64,000 bases of DNA from JAPYTK01 sp964401935 (GCA_964401935.1 CAYOAL010000020.1:1-64000); one strand, 5' to 3'. Positions 49,649-58,979 are shown, counted from the stretch's first letter. Notes: a model not told the origin generated them from the letters alone. Numbers and translations: made by a program.

Positions 49649-50464
49649 TCAGCGCGACCGTGACGACGTCGGGCTCGAGTCACGCGCGGACAAGCGCCGA
49701 GGGTAGCTCGTGGCGCGACCCGAGCTCGGCGCGTCCCCATCGATGGTCACCACCACCGCCGTGATGTTGTCGGCACCTCCCTGAGCGTTCGCAAAATCGA
49801 TGAGGCGACGTGCGGTGCCCTCGAGCTCCAGATCTTCGAGCTCGTGCGCCAGCCAGTCCATCGACGGCAGATACTTCGTGAGCCCGTCGCTGCACAGGAG
49901 CAGGTGGTCATCGGGCTCGAGCTCCACGCCAAACGTGTCCGCCTCCACGGTGGGCTTCACGCCCACGGCGCGGGTCAGCGCGTGCGCAAACGGCGAGGCA
50001 TCCGCCTCCTCGTGGGAGAACGCGCCCACCTCCACCAGCTCCGAAGCGACCGTGTGGTCCTTGGTCAGCTGACTCACCTCGCCGTCGCGCCACAGGTAAC
50101 AGCGACTGTCGCCGACGTGCGCCACCGCGGCGTAGCCGTCCGACATGAACAAGAGGGTGAGCGTGCAGCCCATCCCCCGCAGCTCGGCGTCCGCCTGGGA
50201 GGCGTCGTACACCCGCCCGTTCGCAAACTGGATCGCCGAAGACAAAAGCTCGTAGGTCTCTTGAGGCGTGGTGGGCGCGGCGGCGGCGCCGAGCGCCTCC
50301 ACGACCGCCTCCACCGCCGTCTGAGAGGCGACGTCGCCCGCCGCGTGTCCTCCCATCCCGTCGCTCACGATGTAGAGGCCAAGCTCGTCATCGGCGAAGA
50401 ACGCGTCCTCGTTTCGCTCCCGCTCGCGCCCGATGTCCGTCTGCCCGCTGCCCTTGGCCTTCAT
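49649..50464 (-). CDS. PP2C-family Ser/Thr protein phosphatase
   Basis: From ATG 50464: MKAKGSGQTDIGRERERNED, then the metal-binding motifs LYIVSDGMGGHAAGDVAS, VAHVGDSRCYLW, HLLLCSDGLTKYL and GGADNITAVVV. All four Asp of the PPM metal site are present. It reverses kinase phosphorylation and is the obvious counterpart of the three Ser/Thr kinases in this window, though not adjacent to them. The C-terminal 25 residues are Ser/Arg-rich. The frame continues upstream to 50872 but without coding character. It is divergent from a lipoprotein gene. Confidence 0.93.
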   Translation of the reverse strand: MKAKGSGQTDIGRERERNEDAFFADDELGLYIVSDGMGGHAAGDVASQTAVEAVVEALGAAAAPTTPQETYELLSSAIQFANGRVYDASQADAELRGMGCTLTLLFMSDGYAAVAHVGDSRCYLWRDGEVSQLTKDHTVASELVEVGAFSHEEADASPFAHALTRAVGVKPTVEADTFGVELEPDDHLLLCSDGLTKYLPSMDWLAHELEDLELEGTARRLIDFANAQGGADNITAVVVTIDGDAPSSGRATSYPRRLSARDSSPTSSRSR

Positions 50465-50593
50465 CTCCTCATGTCGTACCACGCAAAAGACCCCGGCGCG
50501 GCTCAGACCGCCTCGCGGCGCGGCGGCTACGTGGGGCACACGACGCTTTGTGCTTGCTGCAATATTCGAGCGGCGCGAGGGGTTGGGCCCCCG

Positions 50594-51775
50594 ATGCGCG
50601 CGCTCACCCACAGCGTCACCGCTCTCCTGGCTGCGCTCTGGCTGTCGGGGTGTGATGGCTACGCGCCGCCGTGCGACGTCGCGGCCCGACACGAAGACGT
50701 CGCCAACGGCGCGCAGGGTGCCCTCATCGCCGACGCCGACGGCGGCGCGCTGCTCGTCGACTGCCTCAATCCGCTGGCGCCTTCGCCCGTCGCGCGTGTC
50801 GTGAAGATCTCGATCGATGGAGCGGTCACGAGCGAGCACGTCATCCCGCTGCCGGATGAGCCCTGGGCTCAACCGTGGGCTCCCGGCCCGGGGCCGACGG
50901 CTGGGATGCCCCTCCCGAGCTGCACGTGGGCGGGAGGCGGCCTCGGCGTGATCACCTCGAACGAGGAACCCGTCGAGCTACGCACCGGGGCGAGCGGCGT
51001 GCGCTCCACGCTCGTCTACCGCTTCGTGGACACGAACGGGGTGGCGCAGCCAGAGCGCACCCTCGAAGGGAGCGACTGCGTCGATTGCCAGCTGTCGTGG
51101 ACAGCCGTTCCTCACGGCGACCACATCGCCCTCTTGGTGTCGAAGGCGCCGCTGGTGCAGCCCGGCTCGATCCCAGCGCAGGAGCTCTTTGTCCTCGACG
51201 GCGGCGGAGAGGTGCGGGCCCGCCACGACCTCGCCTGGCTCGCCACCCGCGTGTCGCTTCGGGGGAGCCAACGCGCCAACGGGCTCGTGCTCCGCAGCCA
51301 CCGCGCGGTCTGGCTGCTCGACGACGAGCTCGAGGTGGCCGCTGGCCCGGTGCCGGTGAGCCCGAACACCCACGCCGCGCTCGACTGGGATCTCGCCACC
51401 GATCTCGCGACGGTGGCGTGGGTCACCAGCGGGCATCCCAACCTCTTGGTCGCGCGCTACGGATTGGACGGCACGCCTCGCGGTGAGACGATTCGGCTCT
51501 CAGAGGGGAGCGCGCCCCTCGCCGTCCAGGGTCACGACGGCTTGGTCAGCGCGGTCTTCGTCGACGACGACCGCATCTACGCCGCTGTCGCCGATGTTGG
51601 CGGCCGCAAGCTGGGCGGCGATGTCGATCTCGGGGCGGTGTCCATGGGCGGGGGCAGCGCGCTCGGGATCGGCGCGAGCGCGCAAGCCTTGCTGCGCGGG
51701 GACGGAGGCGAGGTCACCACGCTCCTCGCGCACGTGGATCGCGTCGACTGGCTGAGAGTGAGCTGTGCCCCGTAG
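50594..51775 (+). CDS. Lipoprotein, beta-propeller-like
   Basis: From ATG 50594: MRALTHSVTALLAALWLSGC, a lipoprotein signal. The mature 375 residues contain repeated beta blades (PVARVVKISIDGAVTSEHVI, HIALLVSKAPLVQPG, DLATVAWVTSGHPNLLVARY, LLRGDGGEVTTLLAHVDRVD), consistent with a six- or seven-blade propeller. There are three Cys pairs. The gene overlaps the next by 11 bases, so it forms an operon with the 51765 protein. No specific family recognised. Confidence 0.7.
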   Translation: MRALTHSVTALLAALWLSGCDGYAPPCDVAARHEDVANGAQGALIADADGGALLVDCLNPLAPSPVARVVKISIDGAVTSEHVIPLPDEPWAQPWAPGPGPTAGMPLPSCTWAGGGLGVITSNEEPVELRTGASGVRSTLVYRFVDTNGVAQPERTLEGSDCVDCQLSWTAVPHGDHIALLVSKAPLVQPGSIPAQELFVLDGGGEVRARHDLAWLATRVSLRGSQRANGLVLRSHRAVWLLDDELEVAAGPVPVSPNTHAALDWDLATDLATVAWVTSGHPNLLVARYGLDGTPRGETIRLSEGSAPLAVQGHDGLVSAVFVDDDRIYAAVADVGGRKLGGDVDLGAVSMGGGSALGIGASAQALLRGDGGEVTTLLAHVDRVDWLRVSCAP

Positions 51776-53075
51776 CGCTTCCATCACCGCGCTGCTCGCC
51801 ACCGTGGCGTTGACCACGAGCACCTCGGTGTTCGCCGAGGAGCCGCCTCCCCGCCCCCCCTGGGTGTTCGTGGCCGGTCCCGGCTTCGGCATCGAGTCTG
51901 GCGTGCGCACCACCACCGGGCTCGGGCGCATGGTGTTCGCCTACGACGACTTCTTGACGGAGCACATCGATCTCGACGAAGGGACCGCGTGGGGGAAAGG
52001 GCTCGGGGTGGCCGGACGTTTCGCCAAGCTGCTCTTCGTCGATCTTCCCATCGTCGATCTGCAGCTCCTGGTGAGACACGAGGTGTTCGGCCACGGCGCG
52101 CGGGGGCGTGAAGCGGGGCTCGAGCCGAACTACCAGTTTCATCTCGTGCAGCCCTACAGCTGGTTCTTGTCGAACCATGAGGGTCACACCGGCCTCACCC
52201 TCGACGCGCGCAGCGGATCGCTCGAGCGTGATCTCGGCATGGTCATCGGCGGGATCGAGTCGGACTACTGGAGCGCGTGGTGGCTCACCTACGACGCGAT
52301 GCAGAACCGAGGGTGGACGCACTACCACGACTGGCTCCACTACGTGGAGGCGAAGCTCAGCTACGTCCAGCGCTTGAGCAAGACTTTGTCCCACGCGCCC
52401 ACCGACCCTCTCGACTACGGCGATCCCGACGAGTACGTGCAGATGCTCCAAAGTCGCTTCAACCGCTGGCAGCCGAGCGACCGGGTCGAGATCGCAGAGT
52501 CGCTCCGCCTCGCGTACCTCTTCCACTTCGTCGACCCCACCTTCTGGCAATCGCTCTACCACCTGACGGTTTCTTACCTCTACGAAGGCCGCCGCGACGC
52601 GCAGCTCCTCACGATCCCGCTCTGGGACGACGCCGAGCTCTACCCGAGCACGCGCTTCAACCTCAGCCCCTTCGGCGCGGAGCACTACCTCGATCTGTTC
52701 GTGCGCCACGGCGCCTTCACGTTCGACCTCTACGGCCGGGCCGGCAGCAGCGGACTCGCGGCCTACTGGGGCGGCGGCCTCCGCGCCGCCGGTCTCAGCC
52801 CCGGCCTCGGCCTGTCGTTCTCGGGCGAGCTCGATGTGTGGACTCAGCCAGAGCTGCTGTTCGATCAGCGCTTCGTCTTCGAGCACGAGAACCAGCCCGG
52901 CCTGAGCGCCGGGCTCCTCGCCTCATGGCACGTGTACGGCCCGCTCATGCTCACCGGCAAGCTCGCCGCCAAGTCGAAGGGCTACCTCATGGGGCAGCCA
53001 CTCGACGCCGGCCCCTACGGCTACGCCGGCATCGCGCTCGCGCCGGGCCGAGAGGGCGCCGCCCTCGGCCCCTGA
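51765..53075 (+). CDS. Exported protein of unknown function, probable outer-membrane protein
   Basis: 436 residues. GTG start at 51765 inside the preceding gene, signal peptide (ITALLATVALTTSTSVFA, cleavage before EEPPP). The first part is rich in His and aromatic residues (LLVRHEVFGHGARGREAG, FHLVQPYSWFLSNHEGHTG, WTHYHDWLHYVEAKL), suggesting a bound metal. HEVFGH has three residues between Glu and the second His, so it is not the HExxH zinc-protease motif. The second half has amphipathic strands (FTFDLYGRAGSSGLAAYWGG, LGLSFSGELDVWTQPELLFD), like an outer-membrane barrel. Family unknown. Confidence 0.65.
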   Translation: MPRSASITALLATVALTTSTSVFAEEPPPRPPWVFVAGPGFGIESGVRTTTGLGRMVFAYDDFLTEHIDLDEGTAWGKGLGVAGRFAKLLFVDLPIVDLQLLVRHEVFGHGARGREAGLEPNYQFHLVQPYSWFLSNHEGHTGLTLDARSGSLERDLGMVIGGIESDYWSAWWLTYDAMQNRGWTHYHDWLHYVEAKLSYVQRLSKTLSHAPTDPLDYGDPDEYVQMLQSRFNRWQPSDRVEIAESLRLAYLFHFVDPTFWQSLYHLTVSYLYEGRRDAQLLTIPLWDDAELYPSTRFNLSPFGAEHYLDLFVRHGAFTFDLYGRAGSSGLAAYWGGGLRAAGLSPGLGLSFSGELDVWTQPELLFDQRFVFEHENQPGLSAGLLASWHVYGPLMLTGKLAAKSKGYLMGQPLDAGPYGYAGIALAPGREGAALGP

Positions 53076-53131
53076 GCCACGAGAGAGGAACGCGGGCTGC
53101 GCGTCACCCGGGGAGCTCGGCAGCGCGCCGG

Positions 53132-53216
53132 CGGAGAGAGTGGGATTCGAACCCACGGTAGGTTGCCCTACACACGATTTCCAGTCGTGCACCTTCGACC
53201 ACTCGGTCACCTCTCC
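53132..53216 (-). tRNA. tRNA-Ser (anticodon GGA)
   Basis: An 85-nt tRNA on the minus strand. The acceptor stem ggagagg pairs with tctctcc, the D arm contains accgagtggtcgaaggt, and the anticodon stem-loop cacga-ctggaaa-tcgtg gives anticodon GGA (reads UCC/UCU). A long variable arm (class II) and the T-loop gggttcgaatccc complete it. CCA is not encoded. It stands alone between a barrel-like gene and the histidine kinase. Confidence 0.96.
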
Positions 53217-53321
53217 TGGGAACACCCTCAATAGGAAAGGAGAGGCGCGCCATCAAGTGCAACTTGTGGGGCGTGGCGGATCTTCTCTCCGGTCCGCTCC
53301 CCGACCCGCTCTCCGAGCCGG

Positions 53322-54875
53322 TCACGCCTCGCGCACCCGCGGCGGCACGGAGACAGCCCGTCGGGTCTCTCGAAGGCGCTCATCGGGCTTCTCCGGCAAG
53401 ATCACGCTCACCGCGGTGCCCACGCCGCGCTCGCTGCTCAGCACGAGCATGCCGCCGTGGGCGTCGACGATGCGCTCGCAGATCGCCAGGCCCAACCCCG
53501 TCCCCGCTGGACGTGTGGTGTAAAACGGCGACATCGCTTGCTCGAGCTGGTGCTCGGTCATGCCCTCGCCCGTGTCCTCGAAGCCGATGATGACGCTGCG
53601 CACCCCGTCGACCCGACGGCGGGCAACACGCACCTTCAAGTCACCACGGCCGTCCATCGCCTGAACCGCGTTGGCCACGATGTTCTCGAGCGCTTGCTCC
53701 ATCAAATCTCGGTCCACGTAGAGCGTCGGCCACGCGCCCTCGCAGCTGACGCCGTGCTCGACGTCGGGGTAGGGGTCCAAGAGGTCGCCAAGCACCTTCT
53801 CGAGCATCCCCTCGAGCTCCACCGCCTGCCGTTGAGGCACGACCGGGCGAGCATAGTTGAGCAGGTGCGTCACCAGCCGCTCCAACCGCAGCATCTCCTG
53901 CTCGATGATCCCGAGCAGCGACCCGGTGTCGTCGGTGACCAAATCCACCCGGCGCAGGTTGGCGACCGCGGTGTTCACGATGGTCATCGGGTTGCGCACC
54001 TCGTGTGTGATGACCGCCGCAAACTCCCCGACCACCGCGAGCTGCTCGCTGTGCACCAGATGTTCCTGGGCCCGCTGGAGCTCGGCGAGCGACTCGGCCA
54101 CCTCGTCGGAGCGCTGCCTGAGCTCGCTGCGCCGCGCCACGAGCTGCTCGGAGAGTCGGCCGTAGCGGAGCACCACCGTGAGGGCCACCCCATAGACGAA
54201 CACGATGAACCCGAGGGGCAACAGGCTCACCGACTCGAAGAGGCCCACCCCGAGCGCCGTCGCGTCGTGCACCGCAGACACCAACAGCACCACCGAGCCG
54301 CCCACCAGCGCGCGGCTCTCGAGCTGGGTCCTCGGGTTCTGCATCGCGCGCAACAAGAGCGCACACGAACCCGCCACCATCAGGATCTGGGCTGCCGACA
54401 GCGACATCCCAAACCAAGTCATGTCGACCTGCACCGCCGGGATGTGAGCCCCGAAGATCTCCACCGCGACGAGAGGCTCGTCGATGGGTCCGCGCCACGT
54501 CCCGGAAGCGGCGCCCACCACCCCCACCGCGGCCACCGTGTGGCTCACCGCGGCCACCCTCGGCCGGCGCAGCCGCGCGTAGCGCATGGCGAAGTCCAAC
54601 AGGAGCGACGCGGCGGGCGCCGCGGAAGCGAACACCACGTCGGTGAGCCAGCCCACATTCGACCACGCGGCGAGGCCCGCGGCACAATACACGCCGCCCG
54701 CACCGGCGGCGTAGATCCCCAGGGCGAGCGTCGCCAGTCCGAACAGGAGGTACTCGCGATCGGTGCGGCGATGTCGCCACGCCTCGATGAAGAACAGCCC
54801 GCCGAGCAAGAAGGTCGCCCCCGAAGCGAACAGCACGCCCGCGTACACGAGCGCGTTCTGACTCATGGCGCTCAT
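53322..54875 (-). CDS. Multi-pass membrane histidine kinase
   Basis: About 517 residues from ATG 54875, whose codon overlaps the stop of the upstream kinase (ATGA). The first 240 residues hold about seven hydrophobic helices (ALVYAGVLFASGATFLLGGL; LLPLGFIVFVYGVALTVVL), a 7TM-type sensor region. A coiled coil follows, then HisKA with AAVITHEVRNPMTIV, and HATPase with NIVANAVQAMDG, DTGEGMT and GTGLGLAICERIVDAHGG. No response regulator is next to it. It is a paralogue of the neighbouring kinase, so the pair arose by tandem duplication. Confidence 0.92.
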   Translation of the reverse strand: MSAMSQNALVYAGVLFASGATFLLGGLFFIEAWRHRRTDREYLLFGLATLALGIYAAGAGGVYCAAGLAAWSNVGWLTDVVFASAAPAASLLLDFAMRYARLRRPRVAAVSHTVAAVGVVGAASGTWRGPIDEPLVAVEIFGAHIPAVQVDMTWFGMSLSAAQILMVAGSCALLLRAMQNPRTQLESRALVGGSVVLLVSAVHDATALGVGLFESVSLLPLGFIVFVYGVALTVVLRYGRLSEQLVARRSELRQRSDEVAESLAELQRAQEHLVHSEQLAVVGEFAAVITHEVRNPMTIVNTAVANLRRVDLVTDDTGSLLGIIEQEMLRLERLVTHLLNYARPVVPQRQAVELEGMLEKVLGDLLDPYPDVEHGVSCEGAWPTLYVDRDLMEQALENIVANAVQAMDGRGDLKVRVARRRVDGVRSVIIGFEDTGEGMTEHQLEQAMSPFYTTRPAGTGLGLAICERIVDAHGGMLVLSSERGVGTAVSVILPEKPDERLRETRRAVSVPPRVREA

Positions 54876-56386
54876 GGCAACAGCGAGATCCGCTTCCCCC
54901 CCTGGAGCGGTTGCAGCCGCTGCCCCCACACGAGCGGCAACATGATCGTGATGGTCGTGCCCGTCCCCTTCTCGGAATCGATCTGGAGCTGCCCTCCATG
55001 CGCGTCCACGACGCGGGCCACGATGGGGAGCCCGAGGCCCGTCCCCGTCGGCCGCGTCGTGAAGAACGGCGTCAGCGCCGACGCCACCTCTTCGGGGGTC
55101 ATGCCTTCCCCCTCGTCGGTGACCTCCACCGCCACCACCGCCACCCCGGCGACGTTGCGCCGAGACAAGCGCACCCTTATCGAGCGGCCGCCAACCGACG
55201 CCTGCATCGCGTTGGAGAAGACATTCTCGAACACCTGTCGCAACAGGCTCGCGTCCCCCGTGACCGTCGGGATCTCGCCCCGACGCTCGAGCTCGACGGC
55301 GCAGCCGCTCCCTTCCAACACCGCCGCGCTGCGCGCCACCACGTCCTCGAGATCCACCGCCTGCTTGTCGATCACCACCGGCCGCGCATAGTGGATGAGG
55401 CGGCCGACGAGCTTGTCGAGGCGGCTCATTTCCTCGTTGATGATCTCCAGCAGCGTGCGGCGGTCGTCGCGGGTGGTGCGCCGCTTCCGCAAACTCGCCA
55501 CCGCGTTGCTGACGATGGCCAACGGGTTTCGCACCTCGTGGGCGATCACCGCCGCCAGCTCGCCGATCACCGCGAGCTGCTCGTTGCGCAAGAGCTCCTC
55601 CTGCGTGCGCCGCAGCTCTCGATACGAGCGCTCCAGCTCCTCGGAGCGCCGTTGCAGAGCCCCCGTCGACGCCGAGAGCTCACTCGCGGTGCGCGCGTAG
55701 TTGGAGATCAGCGTGAGCGCGACCCCATAGGTGAAGGCCAACGCACCCAGCACGAACGAGGGCAAGGTGCGAAACCACCCCGCGCCGAGCGCCAGGTCGT
55801 TGAGCACTGCCACGCCGAGGGCTACCGCACCGAGGCAGGCGCCGAGCCCGCGCCGCGTTTGGAGGAAGAAGCGGGCGATCACGAACACACACACGGCCAC
55901 GAGCAGCGGCATCATCCAGTAGAACGGTCGCGCCCACACCGCCGGGACCACGTCGGAGCGATGGAGCGTGAGCCCGAACACGACGTAGAGCTGCGGCTCG
56001 CCGAAGCGCTCCCACCATCCCCCCCCAGCGCCGAGCGCCACGAAGGCCGCCATCACCCCATAGACCGGCAGCGCCAAATACGTCGCCCGGCGCACGCGCG
56101 CGAAGAGCAGCGAGAAGTGAAACGCCAGGGCGGCCGCGACCTTGCTCGGGATCGTGGCGACCACGGCGATCTCGGCGATCGTGAGCCCCGTCGGGAGGCC
56201 GACCGCGTGCGCGAAATACACCGCGCCCGAGGCGGCGTGGGCGGCGAGGCTCGCGTTCAACAACCCGAACACGAGGTACTCGCGGTGCTCGCGCCGCACC
56301 CACCACGCCCGCACGAAGAGCGCGGCCAAACACACCGAGGCCACGGCAAAATTCGTCAGGACGCCGACGAGGAGAGGGGTGTGCAT
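54872..56386 (-). CDS. Multi-pass membrane histidine kinase, paralogue
   Basis: About 504 residues from ATG 56386 (the frame opens at 56407). Same plan as its neighbour: seven hydrophobic helices (FAVASVCLAALFVRAWWV; PSFVLGALAFTYGVALTLI), a coiled coil, HisKA with AAVIAHEVRNPLAIV, and HATPase with NVFSNAMQASVGG, DEGEGMT and GTGLGLPIVARVVDAHGG. The sensory halves have diverged more than the catalytic halves, suggesting different stimuli. It begins 41 bases after the acyl-CoA dehydrogenase on the same strand, so read-through from that gene is possible. Confidence 0.92.
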   Translation of the reverse strand: MHTPLLVGVLTNFAVASVCLAALFVRAWWVRREHREYLVFGLLNASLAAHAASGAVYFAHAVGLPTGLTIAEIAVVATIPSKVAAALAFHFSLLFARVRRATYLALPVYGVMAAFVALGAGGGWWERFGEPQLYVVFGLTLHRSDVVPAVWARPFYWMMPLLVAVCVFVIARFFLQTRRGLGACLGAVALGVAVLNDLALGAGWFRTLPSFVLGALAFTYGVALTLISNYARTASELSASTGALQRRSEELERSYRELRRTQEELLRNEQLAVIGELAAVIAHEVRNPLAIVSNAVASLRKRRTTRDDRRTLLEIINEEMSRLDKLVGRLIHYARPVVIDKQAVDLEDVVARSAAVLEGSGCAVELERRGEIPTVTGDASLLRQVFENVFSNAMQASVGGRSIRVRLSRRNVAGVAVVAVEVTDEGEGMTPEEVASALTPFFTTRPTGTGLGLPIVARVVDAHGGQLQIDSEKGTGTTITIMLPLVWGQRLQPLQGGKRISLLP

Positions 56387-56426
56387 GGGCGAATGAGCAT
56401 CCCCCACCCCCGATCTTCCTCCGCCG

Positions 56427-57656
56427 TCAGAACGACTTCAAGCCAGACACGATGCGCTTCGAGATCACGACCCGCTGGATGTTGCCGGTGCCCTCGAAGA
56501 TGTCGAACACCTTGATGTCGCGAAACCACTTCTCCAGCAGGGCGTGGTCGTCGGCCACCGCGCCATGCGCGCCGCAGATCTCGATGGCGTCGACACACGC
56601 CTTGATCGCCGCCTTGCCGGCGTAGGCCTTCGACATCGACGCTTCCCGCGCGTTCGGTTGTTGCAAGTCGGCCAGATAGGTGGCGCGGTAGATCAACGCG
56701 CGCGCCGCCTCGAGCGAGCGGCCGATCCGCGCCAAGCGCCCCTTGAGCGCCGCGTAGCGTGGGATCGGGCGACCGAGCATGTAGTTGTCCTTCACGAAGC
56801 CAGCGGCGTACTCGAAGGCGGCCCGGCCAATCCCGCACGCCATCGCGGCCACCAGCGGGCGCGTCGTGTCGAAGGTCTTCATGGCCGTCATGAAGCCCTC
56901 CTTGGTCTGGTAAGCCTCCTCTCCGCCGAGGAGGTTCGCGGCCGGCACCCGGCAGTCCTCGAGCACCAGCTCGGCGGTCTCGCTCGCCCGCAGGCCCATC
57001 TTCTCCTCGATCTTGCCCACGGAGAAGCCGGGTGTCCCCCGCTCCACCACGAACGCGCGCTGGCCGGCGCGCCCCAAGCTGGGATCGACGGTGGCGAAGA
57101 CCACGTTCCACGCCGCACGCGCCCCGTTGGTGATGTAGCACTTGCGCCCGTTCAGCACCCAGTGGTCGCCGTCCTTCACGCACGACGTGCGAATCTTCGC
57201 CACGTCGCTGCCCGCCCCAGGCTCCGTCAGCGCGTACGCACCCCACTGTAGCTCGCCCTCGAGCATGTTCTTGAACACCCCGAAGAAGCGCTCCCTCTGC
57301 TCGTCGGTGCCGGTCGACCGAACCGGCGGCCCGCCGAGACCGGGCCCAGGCAACGTCAAGAGCAACGACGCGTCCGACCAGCCGAGGATCTCCGAGGCCA
57401 CCGCCGCGGTCCGGCTCGCGTGCGACGGCTTGTCCGACTTCTCGCCGGTGGGCTTTCCCGTCCCCATGAAGCGCTCGGTCGCCGAGTCGGAGCCGCCGAA
57501 CGCCTGCGCCATCCGCATGAAGTTCCGGAGGAAGTCCTCGGGGATCCCGTGGTTGCGATCCCAGCTGAGGCTCTGCGGCCGAATCACGTTCTTGCCGAGG
57601 CCGTGGAGGGCGTCGCGCAGCTGTCTCTGTTTGGGGGTCAGCTCGAAGTCGATCAT
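56427..57656 (-). CDS. Acyl-CoA dehydrogenase
   Basis: 409 residues, typical length. Motifs: YALTEPGAGSDVAKIRTSCV (FAD and substrate binding), YITNGARAAWNVVFATVD, FKVELM-type core, and near the C-terminus FDIFEGTGNIQRVVISKRIV with the catalytic Glu (FEGT). It removes alpha,beta hydrogens from an acyl-CoA using FAD and passes electrons to ETF. The second dehydrogenase lies just upstream on the same strand (gap about 50 bases), so they form an operon and may act as a heteromeric pair, as in some sterol-degrading FadE enzymes (inference). Confidence 0.93.
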   Translation of the reverse strand: MIDFELTPKQRQLRDALHGLGKNVIRPQSLSWDRNHGIPEDFLRNFMRMAQAFGGSDSATERFMGTGKPTGEKSDKPSHASRTAAVASEILGWSDASLLLTLPGPGLGGPPVRSTGTDEQRERFFGVFKNMLEGELQWGAYALTEPGAGSDVAKIRTSCVKDGDHWVLNGRKCYITNGARAAWNVVFATVDPSLGRAGQRAFVVERGTPGFSVGKIEEKMGLRASETAELVLEDCRVPAANLLGGEEAYQTKEGFMTAMKTFDTTRPLVAAMACGIGRAAFEYAAGFVKDNYMLGRPIPRYAALKGRLARIGRSLEAARALIYRATYLADLQQPNAREASMSKAYAGKAAIKACVDAIEICGAHGAVADDHALLEKWFRDIKVFDIFEGTGNIQRVVISKRIVSGLKSF

Positions 57657-57704
57657 GGCGTCGAACGGTTCCTGAGTGGGGTCGTCTGCTAGCGCGAGGG
57701 CCGG

Positions 57705-58925
57705 CTACGTGAAGATGGCTTGAACGTCGGGAGTGGGGAGGAGCGAGGCGTCGATGGCCTCTCCAAGCTCCAGCGCCGCCGCCACTTGGTCCAGATGATC
57801 CGAGGTCGGACAACAGAGCGCGAGCTGCTTGGCGTCGCGCATCAACTTCTCGGGGATGGCGTCCCGGATGAACCCCATCCCGCCGTGCAAGCTCACGCAG
57901 TCGTCGGCGCACGCCATCGCCGCCTCGAGCGCCTGGGCCACCGCCTGCGCCGTACGCAGCGTGGCGATCCGCTCGTCTTGTGCGGTGTCCCACGCCCAAG
58001 CCGCTTGCCACAACATCCAGCGCGCCGACTCGAGGTCCATCAGACGATCCGCGAGCGTGAAGGCCACCGCCTGAAAATGGCCGATGGGTTTACCGAACGC
58101 GACGCGCGTGTCGCAATACTCGCGCGCGACGTCGAAGGCGCCGCGCGCCAGCCCCACCGCGCGCGCCCCCACCAACAACGACTGCTTGGTGAAGTAGCGC
58201 AACGTAGCAGCCACCAGCGCTCGACCCGGCGCGGGGCCCACCCTGCGCCCGGTCGCCGCCTCGAACGACACCCCGCCAAACCACACCGCGTCGAGGCCCA
58301 GCGTGCGCGCGCGCTCCCCGACCTTCACCCCGGGGTCGTCGGCCATCACGAGGAAGGCCCCCACCCCTTCCCACCCTGCCGCTTCGTCTTCTTGCGCGAA
58401 CACCAGGAACCGGTCGGCGAGCCCGGCCGCCATCACGTGGGCCTTCGCGCCGGTGATCGCCCACGCGTCCCCCTTGGGCACCGCCACCGTCGCCATCCCC
58501 TCGCGGTCGCGCTGGGGCTTGTCTTCACTCCACGCCACGGCCCCGTAGCGGCCGTGCGCGTTCGACTCGAAGAAGGGCGCGAGCAGCTCCGCGGCCACCT
58601 CCTCTCCCGCGAGCTCGAGCACGGCGCGCCCGAACGCCCCCGGCCCCGGCAGCGCCGACGCCGCGCCCGCGTCACCCCGACCCAGCTCTTCCTCGAGCAG
58701 CACGGCCGTGACCAGGCCGAGCTCTTGGCCTCCCACCGAGGCGGGGAGGGCGACCCCCGAGAGACACATCTCGTGCGCAGATTGGCGAATATCTTCCGGC
58801 ACTTCGCGAGCGTTCTCGAGCTCCCTCACGCGCTCGGCAAGGCCAACCTTGGCGAACTGCGCTACGGTGTCCCGCATCAGGCGCTGCTCCTCGCTGGGCT
58901 CGAAATCAATCATCGTGGTGGACAT
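57705..58925 (-). CDS. Acyl-CoA dehydrogenase, divergent (FadE2-like)
   Basis: 406 residues. The N-terminal helical domain (FEPSEEQRLMRDTVAQFAKV), the middle beta domain and the C-terminal helices (EYCDTRVAFGKPIGHFQAVA, CVSLHGGMGFIRDAIPEKLM) mark an acyl-CoA dehydrogenase. The usual catalytic Glu in the EGT segment is not obvious: HGGMGFI is followed directly by RDAIPEK, as in FadE subunits that need a partner. Together with its neighbour it may form a hetero-complex. ATG 58925 or ATG 58913 is the start; a 24-bp palindrome sits just upstream. Confidence 0.88.
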   Translation of the reverse strand: MSTTMIDFEPSEEQRLMRDTVAQFAKVGLAERVRELENAREVPEDIRQSAHEMCLSGVALPASVGGQELGLVTAVLLEEELGRGDAGAASALPGPGAFGRAVLELAGEEVAAELLAPFFESNAHGRYGAVAWSEDKPQRDREGMATVAVPKGDAWAITGAKAHVMAAGLADRFLVFAQEDEAAGWEGVGAFLVMADDPGVKVGERARTLGLDAVWFGGVSFEAATGRRVGPAPGRALVAATLRYFTKQSLLVGARAVGLARGAFDVAREYCDTRVAFGKPIGHFQAVAFTLADRLMDLESARWMLWQAAWAWDTAQDERIATLRTAQAVAQALEAAMACADDCVSLHGGMGFIRDAIPEKLMRDAKQLALCCPTSDHLDQVAAALELGEAIDASLLPTPDVQAIFT

Positions 58926-58926
58926 A

Positions 58927-58950
58927 CTTGCTTACAACCAAGTAAGCAAG
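58927..58950. promoter_or_regulatory. Operator-like palindrome upstream of acyl-CoA dehydrogenase operon
   Basis: A perfect inverted repeat: arms cttgcttac (58927-58935) and gtaagcaag (58942-58950), six-base spacer. It starts one base before the ATG at 58925 on the minus strand, i.e. in the leader. The TTGCTTAC half-sites resemble binding sites of TetR-family regulators of fatty-acid genes. No TetR gene is in the window. Confidence 0.7.
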
Positions 58951-58979
58951 GTCCAGGCGCGACTCGGCGCTCGAATTCG

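Noticed and set aside
50455..50500. Third copy of the 36-bp repeat near the PP2C start
   Set aside because: Only loosely similar (about two thirds of positions) and partly coding; too weak to call.
52070..52130. HEVFGH in the 51765 protein as an HExxH metalloprotease motif
   Set aside because: There are three residues between Glu and the second His (HExxxH), so it is not the zincin motif.
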